Shown: positions 8,543 to 17,713, counted from the first letter of the stretch. The stretch: DNA of 64,000 bases from Shewanella sp. MBTL60-007 (GCF_019654915.1 NZ_BPET01000006.1:1-64000); one strand, 5' to 3'. Notes: a model not told the origin generated them from the sequence alone. Numbers and translations are program-made.

Positions 8543-9490
8543 ATGATAACAGCCTATGCCTATGAGGATCGTAAACTTACGATTATCGAATTGAGCATGA
8601 AGGACAATATCCCTCCCGGCATCATCTGGCTGGACTTGTATAAACCTGACGAGCAGGAACGAGATTGGTTAAGTGGCTTCTCAGTTGAAGATGTGCCTGA
8701 TGAGGAAGATATCAATGAGATTGAGGCTTCTGCACGTTTTTATCAGAATAAAGATGGGCTGCACATTAACTCGTTATTTCCCCAACGTGCGGGCCAAGAC
8801 GTAAAGGGGGTTAACGTCTCCTTTAATCTGCGTCAAAACTTCTTACTAACCATTCGTGAGGAAGATGTTGGTCTTATTCGCTTACTACGTAATTACTTAA
8901 GGCTTGGTAAGATAGAAGCGAGTACACCACAGGCGCTTTTACTAGAGCTATTTAATCTTAAAGTTGATTATCTTTCAGATCTTATTGAGGACGTATATAC
9001 GGTTCTTGAGAACGTAAGTGAAGAAGTATTTAAGAATGAAGAGCTTGATAATGTATTTAAGCTTATCACCCGTCAGGAAGACTCTAACGGTAAAATACGT
9101 TTAAGCTTGCTTGATACCCAACGTTCATTGAGGTTTTTGCAGAAGCATTATCGAGGACAATTGTCAGATGATGAGTTTAAAGATCTGCGAGAAATGTTGT
9201 CGGATATCGAATCTTTGATGCCCCACAGCCAGTTTATTTTCGATAAACTTAACTTCTTGCTCGATGCGGCTATGGGCTTTAGCGGATTACAGCAAAATAA
9301 GATCATTAAGATCTTCTCGGTTGCGGCAGTGGTCTTCTTACCCCCCACAGTGATCGCCAGTGCTTATGGTATGAACTTCGTTAATATGCCTGAACTTGAG
9401 TGGCAATTAGGTTACCCAATGGCCATTGCAATGATGTTTGGTAGTGCGGCGGGAACCTACTTCTTCTTTAAGCGCAAAGGTTGGTTATAA
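8543..9490 (+). CDS. corA: Magnesium/cobalt transporter CorA
   Basis: CorA-type divalent cation channel (315 aa, standard length), homopentameric in the inner membrane. A large acidic cytoplasmic N-terminal domain is followed by two C-terminal membrane helices. The signature YGMNF lies at the end of the first helix, with the acidic MPELEW loop after it, and the protein ends KRKGWL. A very strong ribosome site (AAGGAGGAG) precedes the ATG. Its own terminator follows at 9512-9539. Confidence 0.95.
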   Translation: MITAYAYEDRKLTIIELSMKDNIPPGIIWLDLYKPDEQERDWLSGFSVEDVPDEEDINEIEASARFYQNKDGLHINSLFPQRAGQDVKGVNVSFNLRQNFLLTIREEDVGLIRLLRNYLRLGKIEASTPQALLLELFNLKVDYLSDLIEDVYTVLENVSEEVFKNEELDNVFKLITRQEDSNGKIRLSLLDTQRSLRFLQKHYRGQLSDDEFKDLREMLSDIESLMPHSQFIFDKLNFLLDAAMGFSGLQQNKIIKIFSVAAVVFLPPTVIASAYGMNFVNMPELEWQLGYPMAIAMMFGSAAGTYFFFKRKGWL

Positions 9491-9511
9491 AGCCAATTGT
9501 ATTCGTACATT

Positions 9512-9539
9512 AAAAAAGCTCGCGACTGCGAGCTTTTTT
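9512..9539. terminator. corA terminator (bidirectional)
   Basis: AAAAAAGCTCGC / GCGAGCTTTTTT hairpin with a four-base loop between the converging corA and 9556-9870 genes. Confidence 0.88.
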
Positions 9540-9555
9540 GCTTTTGGGAATATCG

Positions 9556-9870
9556 CTATTTAGCGTGTTTTCGTAGAGAGACGACCTCTGCTTTATGTTG
9601 AAGAAACTCTTCGGGTTCGCAATAGGCCTGATTGAGCAAGGCTAGTTTTTGAAACATTAAGCTACTAACCAGATGACAACGTTGGTAGGGAGTCTTGCAT
9701 AGGCTTAAGCGTTTGTTTAAGTGATCAAGTAGCGAGGTTAGGTTTGCCTGATTACGTGCACTACTTTGCGCAATAGCCTCTTCGCTTAGTCTTTTTTGTA
9801 GAGCATCCAATTTCTCTGGGGTATTCTCTGCCATCCATAACAGTCTGTCAAAACTTGGTAGTTTAGTCAT
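9556..9870 (-). CDS. Small cytoplasmic protein, DUF3135-like
   Basis: A 104-aa soluble helical protein. The opening MTKLPSFDRLLWMAENTPEK resembles the DUF3135 family of gammaproteobacteria; I assign this from memory with moderate confidence. The function is unknown. The longer ATG (9888) lacks a ribosome site, while the ATG at 9870 has GAGG nine bases upstream, so 9870 was chosen. Confidence 0.65.
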   Translation of the reverse strand: MTKLPSFDRLLWMAENTPEKLDALQKRLSEEAIAQSSARNQANLTSLLDHLNKRLSLCKTPYQRCHLVSSLMFQKLALLNQAYCEPEEFLQHKAEVVSLRKHAK

Positions 9871-9976
9871 AAAAACTGACCTCGACATGAAAGTTAGTAG
9901 ATCTAACCTTAGTCAGCCGAGGCGGTTTGGGCAAGAAAACGGCAGTTCTAGCTATTGTCGTGCTAATTGAGTCCGG

Positions 9977-11242
9977 TTATGTTTCAGCTCCAAAGAAGTA
10001 ACTGATCTTCTCTCTTGGGTTGAGATATTTCAGCACTTTTTCTGGTAGTGCGGCCACGGGCAAGCACCTGGTAATGGTCAGTTCCTCACTGGCCAAGTCA
10101 ACAATCGGTGCCTGCTCTTTGGGAACGGTCGGATCGTAAACTAACACTCTTGGCAGTAATAACTTGCTTAAGTTGACCGACATCACCATGGCAAACTGAC
10201 CAGAAGAGAGTTCAACCACACTGCCAGGAGGGTAAACTCCAAGCATTTTGACTAGGCGATTAACAACTTGCTGATTAAGCCGTGTTTGATAGTTTTTATA
10301 GAGGTAACCTAATGCCGAATAGGGAGTTCTGGCTTTATTGTTTCGGTCGGAATGGCAGAGGTTATCATAAGTGTTAATTGCACAGACTAGTTGACTGCAT
10401 TTGTCGAGATCTTGCTCTTTTAATCCCTTAGGTGTACCAGAACCATCTAAAAACTCATGATGATTCAATATAATAGGTAATGCTTCTGCAGGAAAGTTAT
10501 CGGCAGCGATCAATAGTTCTGCGCCCATAGCGGGATGCTGATTAAAATATATTTGTTCAGCATGAGTAAAAGCAGTGCTCTTTCGCAGTAATTGAGTTGG
10601 GATCTTGATTTTGCCTATATCGTGGAACAGTGCGCCCATTCCCACACGTTCAATCTCTTTACGGTTCCAGCCTAACTCTTTGGCGATCAGCATAGACAGC
10701 ACGGCAACATTCAGGGAATGATAATAGATCCCCTCATTGCTTTTAGCATCGGCCATTAGGTGCAGTACCAATTTATCATCAGTGAGTAACTGATTGCAGA
10801 CTCCATGAATGAGATCTTTGGCTTCGTTGACGGCATCGAGTGGCCTACTACGGAGCTTGCTGGTCAGATTACGCATCATGGCAAGGTTGCGGGTAAAATG
10901 CTTCTCGGTCTTTTGAAGATGACGCCTTAAAGACTGCTGTTCCTCGATGCTTTTGTTTTTTTGCTGCTTTAACTCACCAGACAAGAGCTCAAGGTTATTG
11001 TCGATAATCTTAGACGTTTGTTGTTTGGCCGCTATACTCGAAAGCGGCTGACTATCGCTACGCTCAGGACGAATATAGACAAACTCAAGGCCGAGATTTT
11101 TTATCAGCTCAATTTGAGCCTGTTGCTTGATTTTGAAGCTATTAAAGATGAATGGGTGATCTTTCCACGCAATCGGTAACCTAACAAAGTTACCTACCTG
11201 CAGCTGTCCAACAGCGACTTTACAACTATTCGTCATGGGCAT
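9977..11242 (-). CDS. HD-GYP domain c-di-GMP phosphodiesterase-like protein
   Basis: 421 aa. Residues ~6-60 resemble the DUF3391 domain found before HD-GYP domains. A coiled stretch (~85-125) leads into an HD-GYP domain (~150-340) with YHSLNVA, the metal pair FHDIGK and HHEFLDGSG. In this last motif the usual GYP reads GTP (GSGTPKGL), a change at the residue that names the family. HD and the HHE ligands are intact, so activity on cyclic di-GMP is possible but not certain. It is a single cytoplasmic gene with no partner. A diguanylate cyclase is encoded at 29504-31795. Confidence 0.85.
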   Translation of the reverse strand: MPMTNSCKVAVGQLQVGNFVRLPIAWKDHPFIFNSFKIKQQAQIELIKNLGLEFVYIRPERSDSQPLSSIAAKQQTSKIIDNNLELLSGELKQQKNKSIEEQQSLRRHLQKTEKHFTRNLAMMRNLTSKLRSRPLDAVNEAKDLIHGVCNQLLTDDKLVLHLMADAKSNEGIYYHSLNVAVLSMLIAKELGWNRKEIERVGMGALFHDIGKIKIPTQLLRKSTAFTHAEQIYFNQHPAMGAELLIAADNFPAEALPIILNHHEFLDGSGTPKGLKEQDLDKCSQLVCAINTYDNLCHSDRNNKARTPYSALGYLYKNYQTRLNQQVVNRLVKMLGVYPPGSVVELSSGQFAMVMSVNLSKLLLPRVLVYDPTVPKEQAPIVDLASEELTITRCLPVAALPEKVLKYLNPREKISYFFGAET

Positions 11243-11343
11243 TAGTTTAGGCTTTTCATTAGTTGCTATTCTAACTCAAGTTATATAATTTACAATTACT
11301 TAACTGAGAAATTTACAGATGTTGCAGAATAGAGAGCCTTAAA

Positions 11344-12039
11344 ATGGACTTCATTGAAATATACCCGAATGCTATCCCCGATGAATTTTGCGATGAGCTG
11401 ATTAACAGCTTTGAACGGCATTCAGGCGTGACTGCTGGGCACACTGGTGGCGGGGTGGATGAGTCAAAAAAGCGCAGTCTCGATCTCATGCTAGACTCCT
11501 ATGACGATTTAACGCCACTGAAAAATAGACTACTTGGTTATACTCTGTCTCATGCAACTCAGTACTTTGATAAATATGCGATGGCGTTAATGGGGGCTGT
11601 CTCGGTGGGAGTTAGCGATCAAAGTGGCCAATCGGTTACGTTAACGCCGAATAACTACGAGGAGTTAGGTAAGAGTAGAGCCGAAGCCATCGTAAAATAT
11701 CTCTACCGTAGCGGTAGCATCAACATCCAAAAATACTTACAAGCTAAAGGCGGTTATCCCCATTGGCACTCGGAGCAGTTTCCTCAGTTAGGACATAATG
11801 AGGCGCTGCATAGAGTGGTGTTATACATGTTCTATTTGAATGATGTGCAAGAGGGCGGCGAGACAGAGTTTTATTATCAAAACAGATTGATTAAACCGAA
11901 AAAGGGCACCATGGTGATAGCCCCCGCTGGTTTTACCCATTCCCACCGTGGCAATGTGCCACTCAGTGGCGACAAGTATATCGCCACCTCTTGGATCATG
12001 TTTAATCGTGCTGAGCAGTTATATGGGCCTGCTAAATAA
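11344..12039 (+). CDS. 2OG-Fe(II) oxygenase (prolyl 4-hydroxylase-like)
   Basis: 231 aa, cytoplasmic. The double-stranded beta-helix core of the P4Hc type begins around residue 135. The iron site is read as HSE in PHWHSEQ (~142) and H in GFTHSHRG (~200). YLNDVQEGGETEF lies between and KYIATSW carries the 2OG-binding Lys. The HxE (not HxD) form of the first motif is less common but known for Fe(II)/2OG enzymes. The substrate (protein or small molecule) is unknown. The gene is monocistronic, with a perfect palindrome after it. Confidence 0.82.
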   Translation: MDFIEIYPNAIPDEFCDELINSFERHSGVTAGHTGGGVDESKKRSLDLMLDSYDDLTPLKNRLLGYTLSHATQYFDKYAMALMGAVSVGVSDQSGQSVTLTPNNYEELGKSRAEAIVKYLYRSGSINIQKYLQAKGGYPHWHSEQFPQLGHNEALHRVVLYMFYLNDVQEGGETEFYYQNRLIKPKKGTMVIAPAGFTHSHRGNVPLSGDKYIATSWIMFNRAEQLYGPAK

Positions 12040-12048
12040 ACGCTATTG

Positions 12049-12080
12049 AGTTGGGGATAGCATTAATGCTATCCCCAACT
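12049..12080. terminator. Perfect 32-bp palindrome between converging genes
   Basis: Arms AGTTGGGGATAGCAT / ATGCTATCCCCAACT with a 2-base centre. It lies between the oxygenase gene and phoQ, which converge, and probably ends both transcripts, although T-runs are short. Confidence 0.7.
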
Positions 12081-12094
12081 TTCTAATCAGTGGC

Positions 12095-13447
12095 TTAAAT
12101 TGGAATTGAGATCCTAAAGCAAGCACCTTCAAGCTCTGAAGTTTCGATACTGAGTCGCCCACCGTAACTGATGACAATCTCATTACACACCGCAAGACCT
12201 ATGCCTTGTCCGGGTTTTTGGGTGTCGGCGCGCACGCCTCGCTGGATGATGTTTTGGCGAATGCTCTCTTCAACACCAGGGCCATCGTCTTCAACCAGTA
12301 ATTCAAACTCTCCGGCGTCGTTGTAGTATGACGACACTCTGACCGTTGAAATACACAGCTTGAAGGCATTTTCCATCAGATTTCCACAGAGCTCCATCAA
12401 GTCGCCTTTATCACCAGGGAACACATGCTCCTTTGGGATCACCGCTTCAAATTGAACCTGTTTGTCACGGTAAACTTTAAATAACATCTGCGATAGTTGA
12501 TCGACTAAAGGTGCAATTTGGGTTTGCTCCTGCTTCAGGCCTTTACGGCCCAACATGGCGCGCTTCAATTGATATTTCACCAATTGATCCATCTGGCTGA
12601 CTTGCTCCATGATCTTTTCGCTGCAAGCATCTTTATCAAGCGTCTTGTCATCAGTAATCGCATGGACTGCCGCTAAGCGGGTTTTAAGGCTGTGGGCCAA
12701 GTCGTTCATCGCGTTTTGATAGCGCTGTTGCTGAGCACTCGACTGGTTCAGCAGCTGGTTGAGAGCCTGAGTCACACCTTCAAGCTCAACAGGATAGCCG
12801 TCAGATAAAGTTTTAGCCTTACCGCTGTTGACCGATTGTAGCTCGTTCTTAAGGCGTACAAGGGGGCGCATTCCCCAATAGGCAGCACTGATTAACAGCA
12901 CTAGCGCTAGTGCCAACACGAAGGCTAAGCGTATATAGGTAAGGCGACTGAACTTGCTGTACTCTTCTTCGAGTTTCTCTGCATCTTTCAATACCAGCAA
13001 GTTGTACTTATTACTGGCGATATCAAGAGATAACAGGTAAATGAAGTAGCCTTTGTTGTCGGCAAGTGGCAGATAGTAAGGCGGAGAGGTGTTTCTGATC
13101 TCGTTAAAGCGTTCACAGGTATCGAATAAGCCTCTGTCTACCGCCAGCGATGAGGTCCAGACCTGATTGAAGTTGTTGTCGCAGCTGGCAATAATGTAGC
13201 GCTGTGTCGCGTTATTCTCTTCTAACCATTCATCACTGGTATCGGGGATAAGATCGTGTTCCCTAAGCTCTGCAGCGACTTTGGGGATCTCGGCAATCAG
13301 TTCGGCGGTTTCTTCGTTATAACTGTTTTGGGCGTGGAGGATATTTACCATCCACGCCAAACCGAACCCGACTAGCGCGATGATCGATAGTGAGGTGAGA
13401 AACATCCGCGTAAGCAGACGTTTCTTAGGCTTAAATCTTAATTGCAT
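12095..13447 (-). CDS. phoQ: Sensor histidine kinase PhoQ
   Basis: Inner-membrane sensor kinase (450 aa). TM1 is ~17-37, the periplasmic sensor ~38-168, TM2 ~172-192, and HAMP follows. The H-box NDLAHSLKTRL has His ~252 (the PhoQ-typical HSLKT), the N-box is LMENAFKLC, and the G-boxes are DDGPGV and GQGIGLA. It overlaps the end of phoP by 10 bases, so the two are translated together. The periplasmic domain lacks the acidic cluster (EDDDDAE) of enteric PhoQ and has two cysteines (~89 and ~111) that could form a disulphide. The signal sensed may therefore differ from the Mg2+/peptide sensing of Salmonella. Confidence 0.88.
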   Translation of the reverse strand: MQLRFKPKKRLLTRMFLTSLSIIALVGFGLAWMVNILHAQNSYNEETAELIAEIPKVAAELREHDLIPDTSDEWLEENNATQRYIIASCDNNFNQVWTSSLAVDRGLFDTCERFNEIRNTSPPYYLPLADNKGYFIYLLSLDIASNKYNLLVLKDAEKLEEEYSKFSRLTYIRLAFVLALALVLLISAAYWGMRPLVRLKNELQSVNSGKAKTLSDGYPVELEGVTQALNQLLNQSSAQQQRYQNAMNDLAHSLKTRLAAVHAITDDKTLDKDACSEKIMEQVSQMDQLVKYQLKRAMLGRKGLKQEQTQIAPLVDQLSQMLFKVYRDKQVQFEAVIPKEHVFPGDKGDLMELCGNLMENAFKLCISTVRVSSYYNDAGEFELLVEDDGPGVEESIRQNIIQRGVRADTQKPGQGIGLAVCNEIVISYGGRLSIETSELEGACFRISIPI

Positions 13448-14112
13448 GGCAGATTAAATTTGTAACCCTGACCGCGAATCGTCACGATAGGGTTTTCGAT
13501 GCCACCTTTGGTGAGCTTCTTACGCAGACGACTGACCATCACCTCAATCGTGTTAGGATCGCCTTCTTTGTCACCATAGATCACATCGAGAAGACGTTGT
13601 TTCGCGACGACTTCATGGCAGTGGCGCATCAGGTACTCAAGAATTAAGTATTCAAAGGCGGTCACCTCCATGGGCTGCTCGTTTAGCGTGACCTGTTTTG
13701 CCGCTAGGTCGAGTTCGAGTGCTCCACTGGTAATTTGAGGTTTGACGAAGCCTGCACTTCGGCGCACTAGCGCATCTAGGCGGGCCACGAGTTCTTCCTT
13801 CTGAAAAGGTTTGACGAGGTAATCATCGGCACCAGCGTTTAATCCTTCCACCTTATCCTGCCAGTTTACGCGGGCGGTGAGAATGAGAACGGGGGCTTTT
13901 AAGCCATTGTCACGAAGGCTTTGAATGAGGCTGATGCCGTCTTGATCTGGAAGGCCCAGATCGACGATGGCTACATCGATAGGGTAATTGGTTGCTTGGT
14001 AAAATCCCTCTTTCGCAGTTAATGCGACTTGAACTTGATTGCCTAATTCACTCAGTTGTACTTTGAGGTGATGAGAAAGAATCGGGTCATCTTCAACAAC
14101 TAATATTCGCAT
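13438..14112 (-). CDS. phoP: Response regulator PhoP
   Basis: OmpR-type regulator (224 aa). Receiver domain with acidic pair EDD (7-9), phosphoacceptor D51 in VDLGLPD, and LTARV and LVKPF motifs. The winged-helix DNA-binding domain spans ~125-222 (TAFEYLILEYLMR, NTIEVMVSRLRKKL, RGQGYKF). A frame beginning 20 codons upstream exists, but the ATG at 14112 has AAGGA at good spacing and gives the usual PhoP N-terminus. First gene of phoPQ. Confidence 0.92.
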   Translation of the reverse strand: MRILVVEDDPILSHHLKVQLSELGNQVQVALTAKEGFYQATNYPIDVAIVDLGLPDQDGISLIQSLRDNGLKAPVLILTARVNWQDKVEGLNAGADDYLVKPFQKEELVARLDALVRRSAGFVKPQITSGALELDLAAKQVTLNEQPMEVTAFEYLILEYLMRHCHEVVAKQRLLDVIYGDKEGDPNTIEVMVSRLRKKLTKGGIENPIVTIRGQGYKFNLPCN

Positions 14113-14397
14113 AGTCAAAATATCCTTGAATTCAATACAGATTAGTTTACGCAGAATTAACGCGACTGCCAACTAAGTGTTTCTAAGTAGGGGAAGTTTA
14201 CGCCTAACAAACTTAACCTCGGCTGAACTTTCTTCGCTATTGATTATTTTTTGCTGCTTATTGCTACTAAATCATGATTTTTGCCTATTTAGTTCACGAT
14301 TTATTGAATTAGCCATTATTTAATGTCGTAAGGTCTGTGTTTGTTGCTGTTTTTTCGTTAAAATTCCGTGAAAAATTAAATGCAAAAGGATTAAGAC

Positions 14398-15252
14398 ATG
14401 TCGTTTGTTAGGCTATTTACAGGGTTAGCACTGCTTTTAATAGCGCCGAGTGTAATAGCCACAACGTTTACGTTTACCGCAATTCCCGATGAGGATGAGA
14501 GTCAGCTGCGGACTCGGTTTGATAAGGTTGCAATCTACCTTGAGGAAAAACTTGGGGTAGAGGTTAAGTATGTGCCAGTAAAATCTTACTCCGCTGCGGT
14601 AACGGCTTTTCGTAACAATCAGGTTCAATTGGCCTGGTTCGGTGGTCTCTCCGGTGTGCAGGCAAGACGTTTAGTGCCAGGTTCGCTGGCCATTGCTCAA
14701 GGCTATGAGGATCAGTTTTTTAAGAGCTACTTTATTGCTCACGCCTCGACAGAGATTATTCCAAGCGACAGCTTTCCCAATTTAAACGGTTACACCTTTA
14801 CCTATGGCTCAAAGAACTCCACCTCGGGTCGCCTGATGCCGCAATTTTTTATCGAGCGTAATCTAGGTAAGAATAGTAAGGATATCTTCAAGCGCATTGG
14901 CTACTCTGGCGATCATAGTCGTACCATTGCTCAGGTGCAGGCCGGTGTCTATCAGGTCGGTGCGGTGAATTACAAAGTGTGGGAAACCGCACTAGCCAAC
15001 GGTAAAGTGGATCTCAACAAAGTCAATGTGATTTGGGAGAGCCCGGCTTACCCTGATTATCAGTGGACCATACGTGGCGATGTCGATGCACAGTTTGGCG
15101 CAGGTTTTAGTGACAAAGTGACCAAAGCACTCATCGGTATGAAGGATCCAGAACTGTTGGCCAGCTTTCCTAGACAGTCATTTGTGCCAGCAGAAAACCT
15201 AGATTATGAACCGATAGAAGATGTCGCTAAAGCGATAGGCCTAATTGATTGA
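14398..15252 (+). CDS. PhnD-like ABC substrate-binding protein
   Basis: Periplasmic binding protein (284 aa) of the phosphate/phosphite/phosphonate-binding family. Signal peptide 1-21 (VIA-TT). Conserved features include IPDEDE (~30), YVPVKSYSAAVTAFRNNQVQLAWFGGLSGV (~58-88, given here as landmarks, ligand pocket), STSGRLMP (~140) and VGAVNYKVWE (~195). It resembles the subgroup annotated as putative selenate ABC transporter binding proteins more than true PhnD; this is from memory and should be checked by profile. First gene of a three-gene importer. AAGGA precedes the ATG. Confidence 0.8.
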   Translation: MSFVRLFTGLALLLIAPSVIATTFTFTAIPDEDESQLRTRFDKVAIYLEEKLGVEVKYVPVKSYSAAVTAFRNNQVQLAWFGGLSGVQARRLVPGSLAIAQGYEDQFFKSYFIAHASTEIIPSDSFPNLNGYTFTYGSKNSTSGRLMPQFFIERNLGKNSKDIFKRIGYSGDHSRTIAQVQAGVYQVGAVNYKVWETALANGKVDLNKVNVIWESPAYPDYQWTIRGDVDAQFGAGFSDKVTKALIGMKDPELLASFPRQSFVPAENLDYEPIEDVAKAIGLID

Positions 15253-15253
15253 T

Positions 15254-15298
15254 GATAAGTTGATTAAAGATAAGTTGATTAAAGATAAGTGGATTAAG
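15254..15298 (+). repeat. 15-bp tandem repeat (three copies)
   Basis: Unit GATAAGTTGATTAAA at 15254-15268, 15269-15283 and 15284-15298; the third copy has two changes. It fills the gap just after the binding-protein stop codon. Confidence 0.9.
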
Positions 15299-15345
15299 TA
15301 CAAGCTAACTGAAGATAGTCTCGCTAAAGATAGGTGACAGAGCCG

Positions 15346-16107
15346 ATGTCGAGTAAGTCTATGTTGAGAGTCAAAAACCTCATCGTTCAGTTTGAAGGAA
15401 AGACAGCCGTTGATATCGATGCGCTGTCTTTTCACCATGGTGAGAAAGTGGCCATCATTGGGCGTTCTGGCTGTGGCAAGTCGACCCTAGTTAATCATGT
15501 TTTTGAACAGCTTAGATCAACTGCAGCTCTGTGTTCCCAGAGACAGGGGCTAGTAGAGAACTTAAGCGTGTTCCATAATATTTTTATGGGCGCGCTTAAT
15601 CAGCACCGCTGGTATTACAACCTTGCGAATCTAGTCTATCCCTTTAAGGCTCCGCGCATAACAATTCAACATATTGCCGACACATTGGAGCTCGATTGCG
15701 CGCTGACTCAGCCTGTGTCAGAGCTATCTGGTGGCCAACGACAACGTGTAGCCCTCGGCCGTGCGCTGTATCAGCGCCAACCTCTGTTTATTGGTGATGA
15801 GCCATTCTCGGCATTGGATCCCTTGATGGGGCAGCGACTCTTAACCGAAGTTTTAGCCAGTCATGACTCGGTGATAATGGTGCTGCACGACATGGGGATG
15901 GCATTAAGCAATTTTGATCGGGTGATAGGCATGCGCGATGGGCGTATCGTGCTCGACACCGATACTGCCTCTCTAGAGGTGCGTAGGCTAGAAGCTTTCT
16001 ATCAAGAGAGCTGCGATAGCCAATCTGGTGCTGGTGCTGATAGCGCTGAGGAGCGACAAGTTGCATCTCTGCTCGAACCGCGACAAAGCCTAACTAAGCA
16101 TGAATAG
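15346..16107 (+). CDS. ABC transporter ATP-binding protein (PhnC-like)
   Basis: Cytoplasmic ATPase (about 253 aa) of the importer. Walker A is GRSGCGKST, the Q-loop SQRQGLVENL, the ABC signature LSGGQRQR, Walker B LFIGDEPFSALD, and the switch His is in VLHDMG. Several starts are possible: GTG 15334, ATG 15346 or ATG 15361. None has a strong ribosome site, and homology begins around LRVKNL, so 15346 is a compromise. The C-terminal ~35 residues are low-complexity (Ser/Ala/Gly/Glu) and outside the domain. Role: powers uptake together with its two neighbours. Confidence 0.85.
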   Translation: MSSKSMLRVKNLIVQFEGKTAVDIDALSFHHGEKVAIIGRSGCGKSTLVNHVFEQLRSTAALCSQRQGLVENLSVFHNIFMGALNQHRWYYNLANLVYPFKAPRITIQHIADTLELDCALTQPVSELSGGQRQRVALGRALYQRQPLFIGDEPFSALDPLMGQRLLTEVLASHDSVIMVLHDMGMALSNFDRVIGMRDGRIVLDTDTASLEVRRLEAFYQESCDSQSGAGADSAEERQVASLLEPRQSLTKHE

Positions 16108-16137
16108 CTGAGCATGAATAGCTTAAGCATGAATAAG
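16097..16137 (+). repeat. 14-15-bp tandem repeat (three copies)
   Basis: AGCATGAATAGCT at 16097 and 16111 and AGCATGAATAAG at 16126. It spans the end of the ATPase gene and the gap before the permease. It has about the same period as the repeat at 15254 but a different sequence. Confidence 0.85.
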
Positions 16138-16147
16138 TCTTGTTAGC

Positions 16148-17713
16148 ATGATAGGGCAAGCCGTGACATCCAGCAGGCTATTTGCCTTTGTGGGTTATTG
16201 GAAAAAAGTGACCCTAGTGCTGTGGGCTGTAACCTTGCTTTGCTTCTATTTCGCCGATACCGAAATCATCGCCCTAGACCCTTGGAGTGAATTGTTACTG
16301 ATTGGCCAAGGTTTTATCGCGCCAGACTTTTTTGCCACAGAATATCTACTCCAAGCTTTATGGCAAACCGTGAGTTTTGCACTCTTGGGCGTATTGATAG
16401 CGCTTATTTTTGGGGCACCACTCGCCTTGGTGTACCACAAGCCTTATGTCGCGGCGTTCTGCGCGTTTATTCGCTCAATCCATGAGATCTTCTGGGCACT
16501 ACTGTTTCTGCAAATTTTTGGTTTGTCACCGCTGACCGGTATTTTGGCTATAGCACTGCCTTTTGCCGCCACATTTGCCCGTGTCTTTAGTGATATCCTG
16601 CAGCAGTCTCCCACAACAACCTTACAGACGCTGCCACAGGGCACTGACCGTATTAGCCGTTACCTCTATGGACGACTCGCCCATGTGCTCGTGCCTGTAC
16701 GTGCATATGTGCGCTATCGATTCGAGTGTGCCTTAAGAAGCAGTGCGGTGCTGGGCTTTGTTGGTATGCCCACCTTAGGCTTTTACTTAGAGACGGCTTT
16801 TCGTCAAGGGCACTATCATCAAGGGGCAGCACTCTTGATTCTGTTTATCGCCTTGATTGGCACTATCCCTTACTGGTGTCGAGTTAAGGCGCTGCCTGTA
16901 TATTTCGTGCTAGCGGTATGGGCCTTGCCTGAGTTACCCAATATTGATGGCGCATTGATCTGGCGTTTTTTAAGCCAAGATATCTTGCCGCCGATGTTCC
17001 AAAGCCAGACGTTTCAAAGCCAGACGTTTCAAAATTATGGGCTACAAGGGAGCGGGATGAGTGGGGGAGACATACTTAGTCAGTTTGGCGATTGGTTGAT
17101 AAGCTTACTGTATGAACAGGCACTACCAGGGATTATTGCTACTCTTTTACTCGCCACAGCGGCTTTGGGTGTTACTCATCTGTTTGCAATTTTCGGTAGT
17201 GCTATTAGTGATAAGCGCCTAAGTGGTGGTGTTATCCCACAACTGAATCGTTTGCTGCTACTTATTTTACGCTCGGTGCCGGAATATATCTTCGCCTTCG
17301 TGTTTATGTTGCTGCTTGGGCCGTCGATGTTACCAGCGATACTGGCCTTAGCCATACATAATGGCGCTTTGATCGCTTACTTAACCGTTAGGCACGCCGA
17401 TAAGCTGACAGTTTCAGCGCACTTTAATCACAGAGTCGATGGCTATGGCTATGAAGTCTTGCCTGCCATTTATCCGAATATGATGGCACTGCTGTTCTAT
17501 CGTTTTGAGGTGATCTTAAGAGAGACGGCAATTTTGGGGATGCTAGGCATAGCAACACTGGGTTTTTATATCGATAGTAACTTTGCAGAAATTCGCTTTA
17601 ACGGCGCATTGGTGCTGATGTGTGTCACCGCGCTAGTGAATATCCTTGTAGACATTTTGAGTCGGCGGTTACTGTACTCAAAAAACAAAAGGCAACTCGT
17701 CTGTGCTCATTAG
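16148..17713 (+). CDS. Fused double PhnE-like ABC permease
   Basis: Inner-membrane permease (521 aa), about twice the length of a single PhnE. Two homologous transmembrane modules are joined. Module 1 (~60-265) carries FECALRSSAVLGFVGMPTLGFYLE. Module 2 (~320-515) carries the matching FEVILRETAILGMLGIATLGFYID. These are the EAA-type coupling loops that contact the ATPase. The linker (~270-315) is polar and contains FQSQT twice, from a 15-bp DNA duplication. The fused protein would supply both halves of the channel. Third gene of the importer; SD is weak, and translation may be coupled to the gene before. Confidence 0.83.
   Translation: MIGQAVTSSRLFAFVGYWKKVTLVLWAVTLLCFYFADTEIIALDPWSELLLIGQGFIAPDFFATEYLLQALWQTVSFALLGVLIALIFGAPLALVYHKPYVAAFCAFIRSIHEIFWALLFLQIFGLSPLTGILAIALPFAATFARVFSDILQQSPTTTLQTLPQGTDRISRYLYGRLAHVLVPVRAYVRYRFECALRSSAVLGFVGMPTLGFYLETAFRQGHYHQGAALLILFIALIGTIPYWCRVKALPVYFVLAVWALPELPNIDGALIWRFLSQDILPPMFQSQTFQSQTFQNYGLQGSGMSGGDILSQFGDWLISLLYEQALPGIIATLLLATAALGVTHLFAIFGSAISDKRLSGGVIPQLNRLLLLILRSVPEYIFAFVFMLLLGPSMLPAILALAIHNGALIAYLTVRHADKLTVSAHFNHRVDGYGYEVLPAIYPNMMALLFYRFEVILRETAILGMLGIATLGFYIDSNFAEIRFNGALVLMCVTALVNILVDILSRRLLYSKNKRQLVCAH
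17000..17029 (+). repeat. In-frame 15-bp duplication in the permease linker
   Basis: CAAAGCCAGACGTTT occurs twice back to back and adds five residues (FQSQT) to the linker between the two permease modules. Confidence 0.9.

Noticed and set aside
14320..14360. PhoP box upstream of the PhnD-like gene
   Set aside because: Two TGTTT units are present, but their spacing (10 bases) is wrong for the expected 11-base period.
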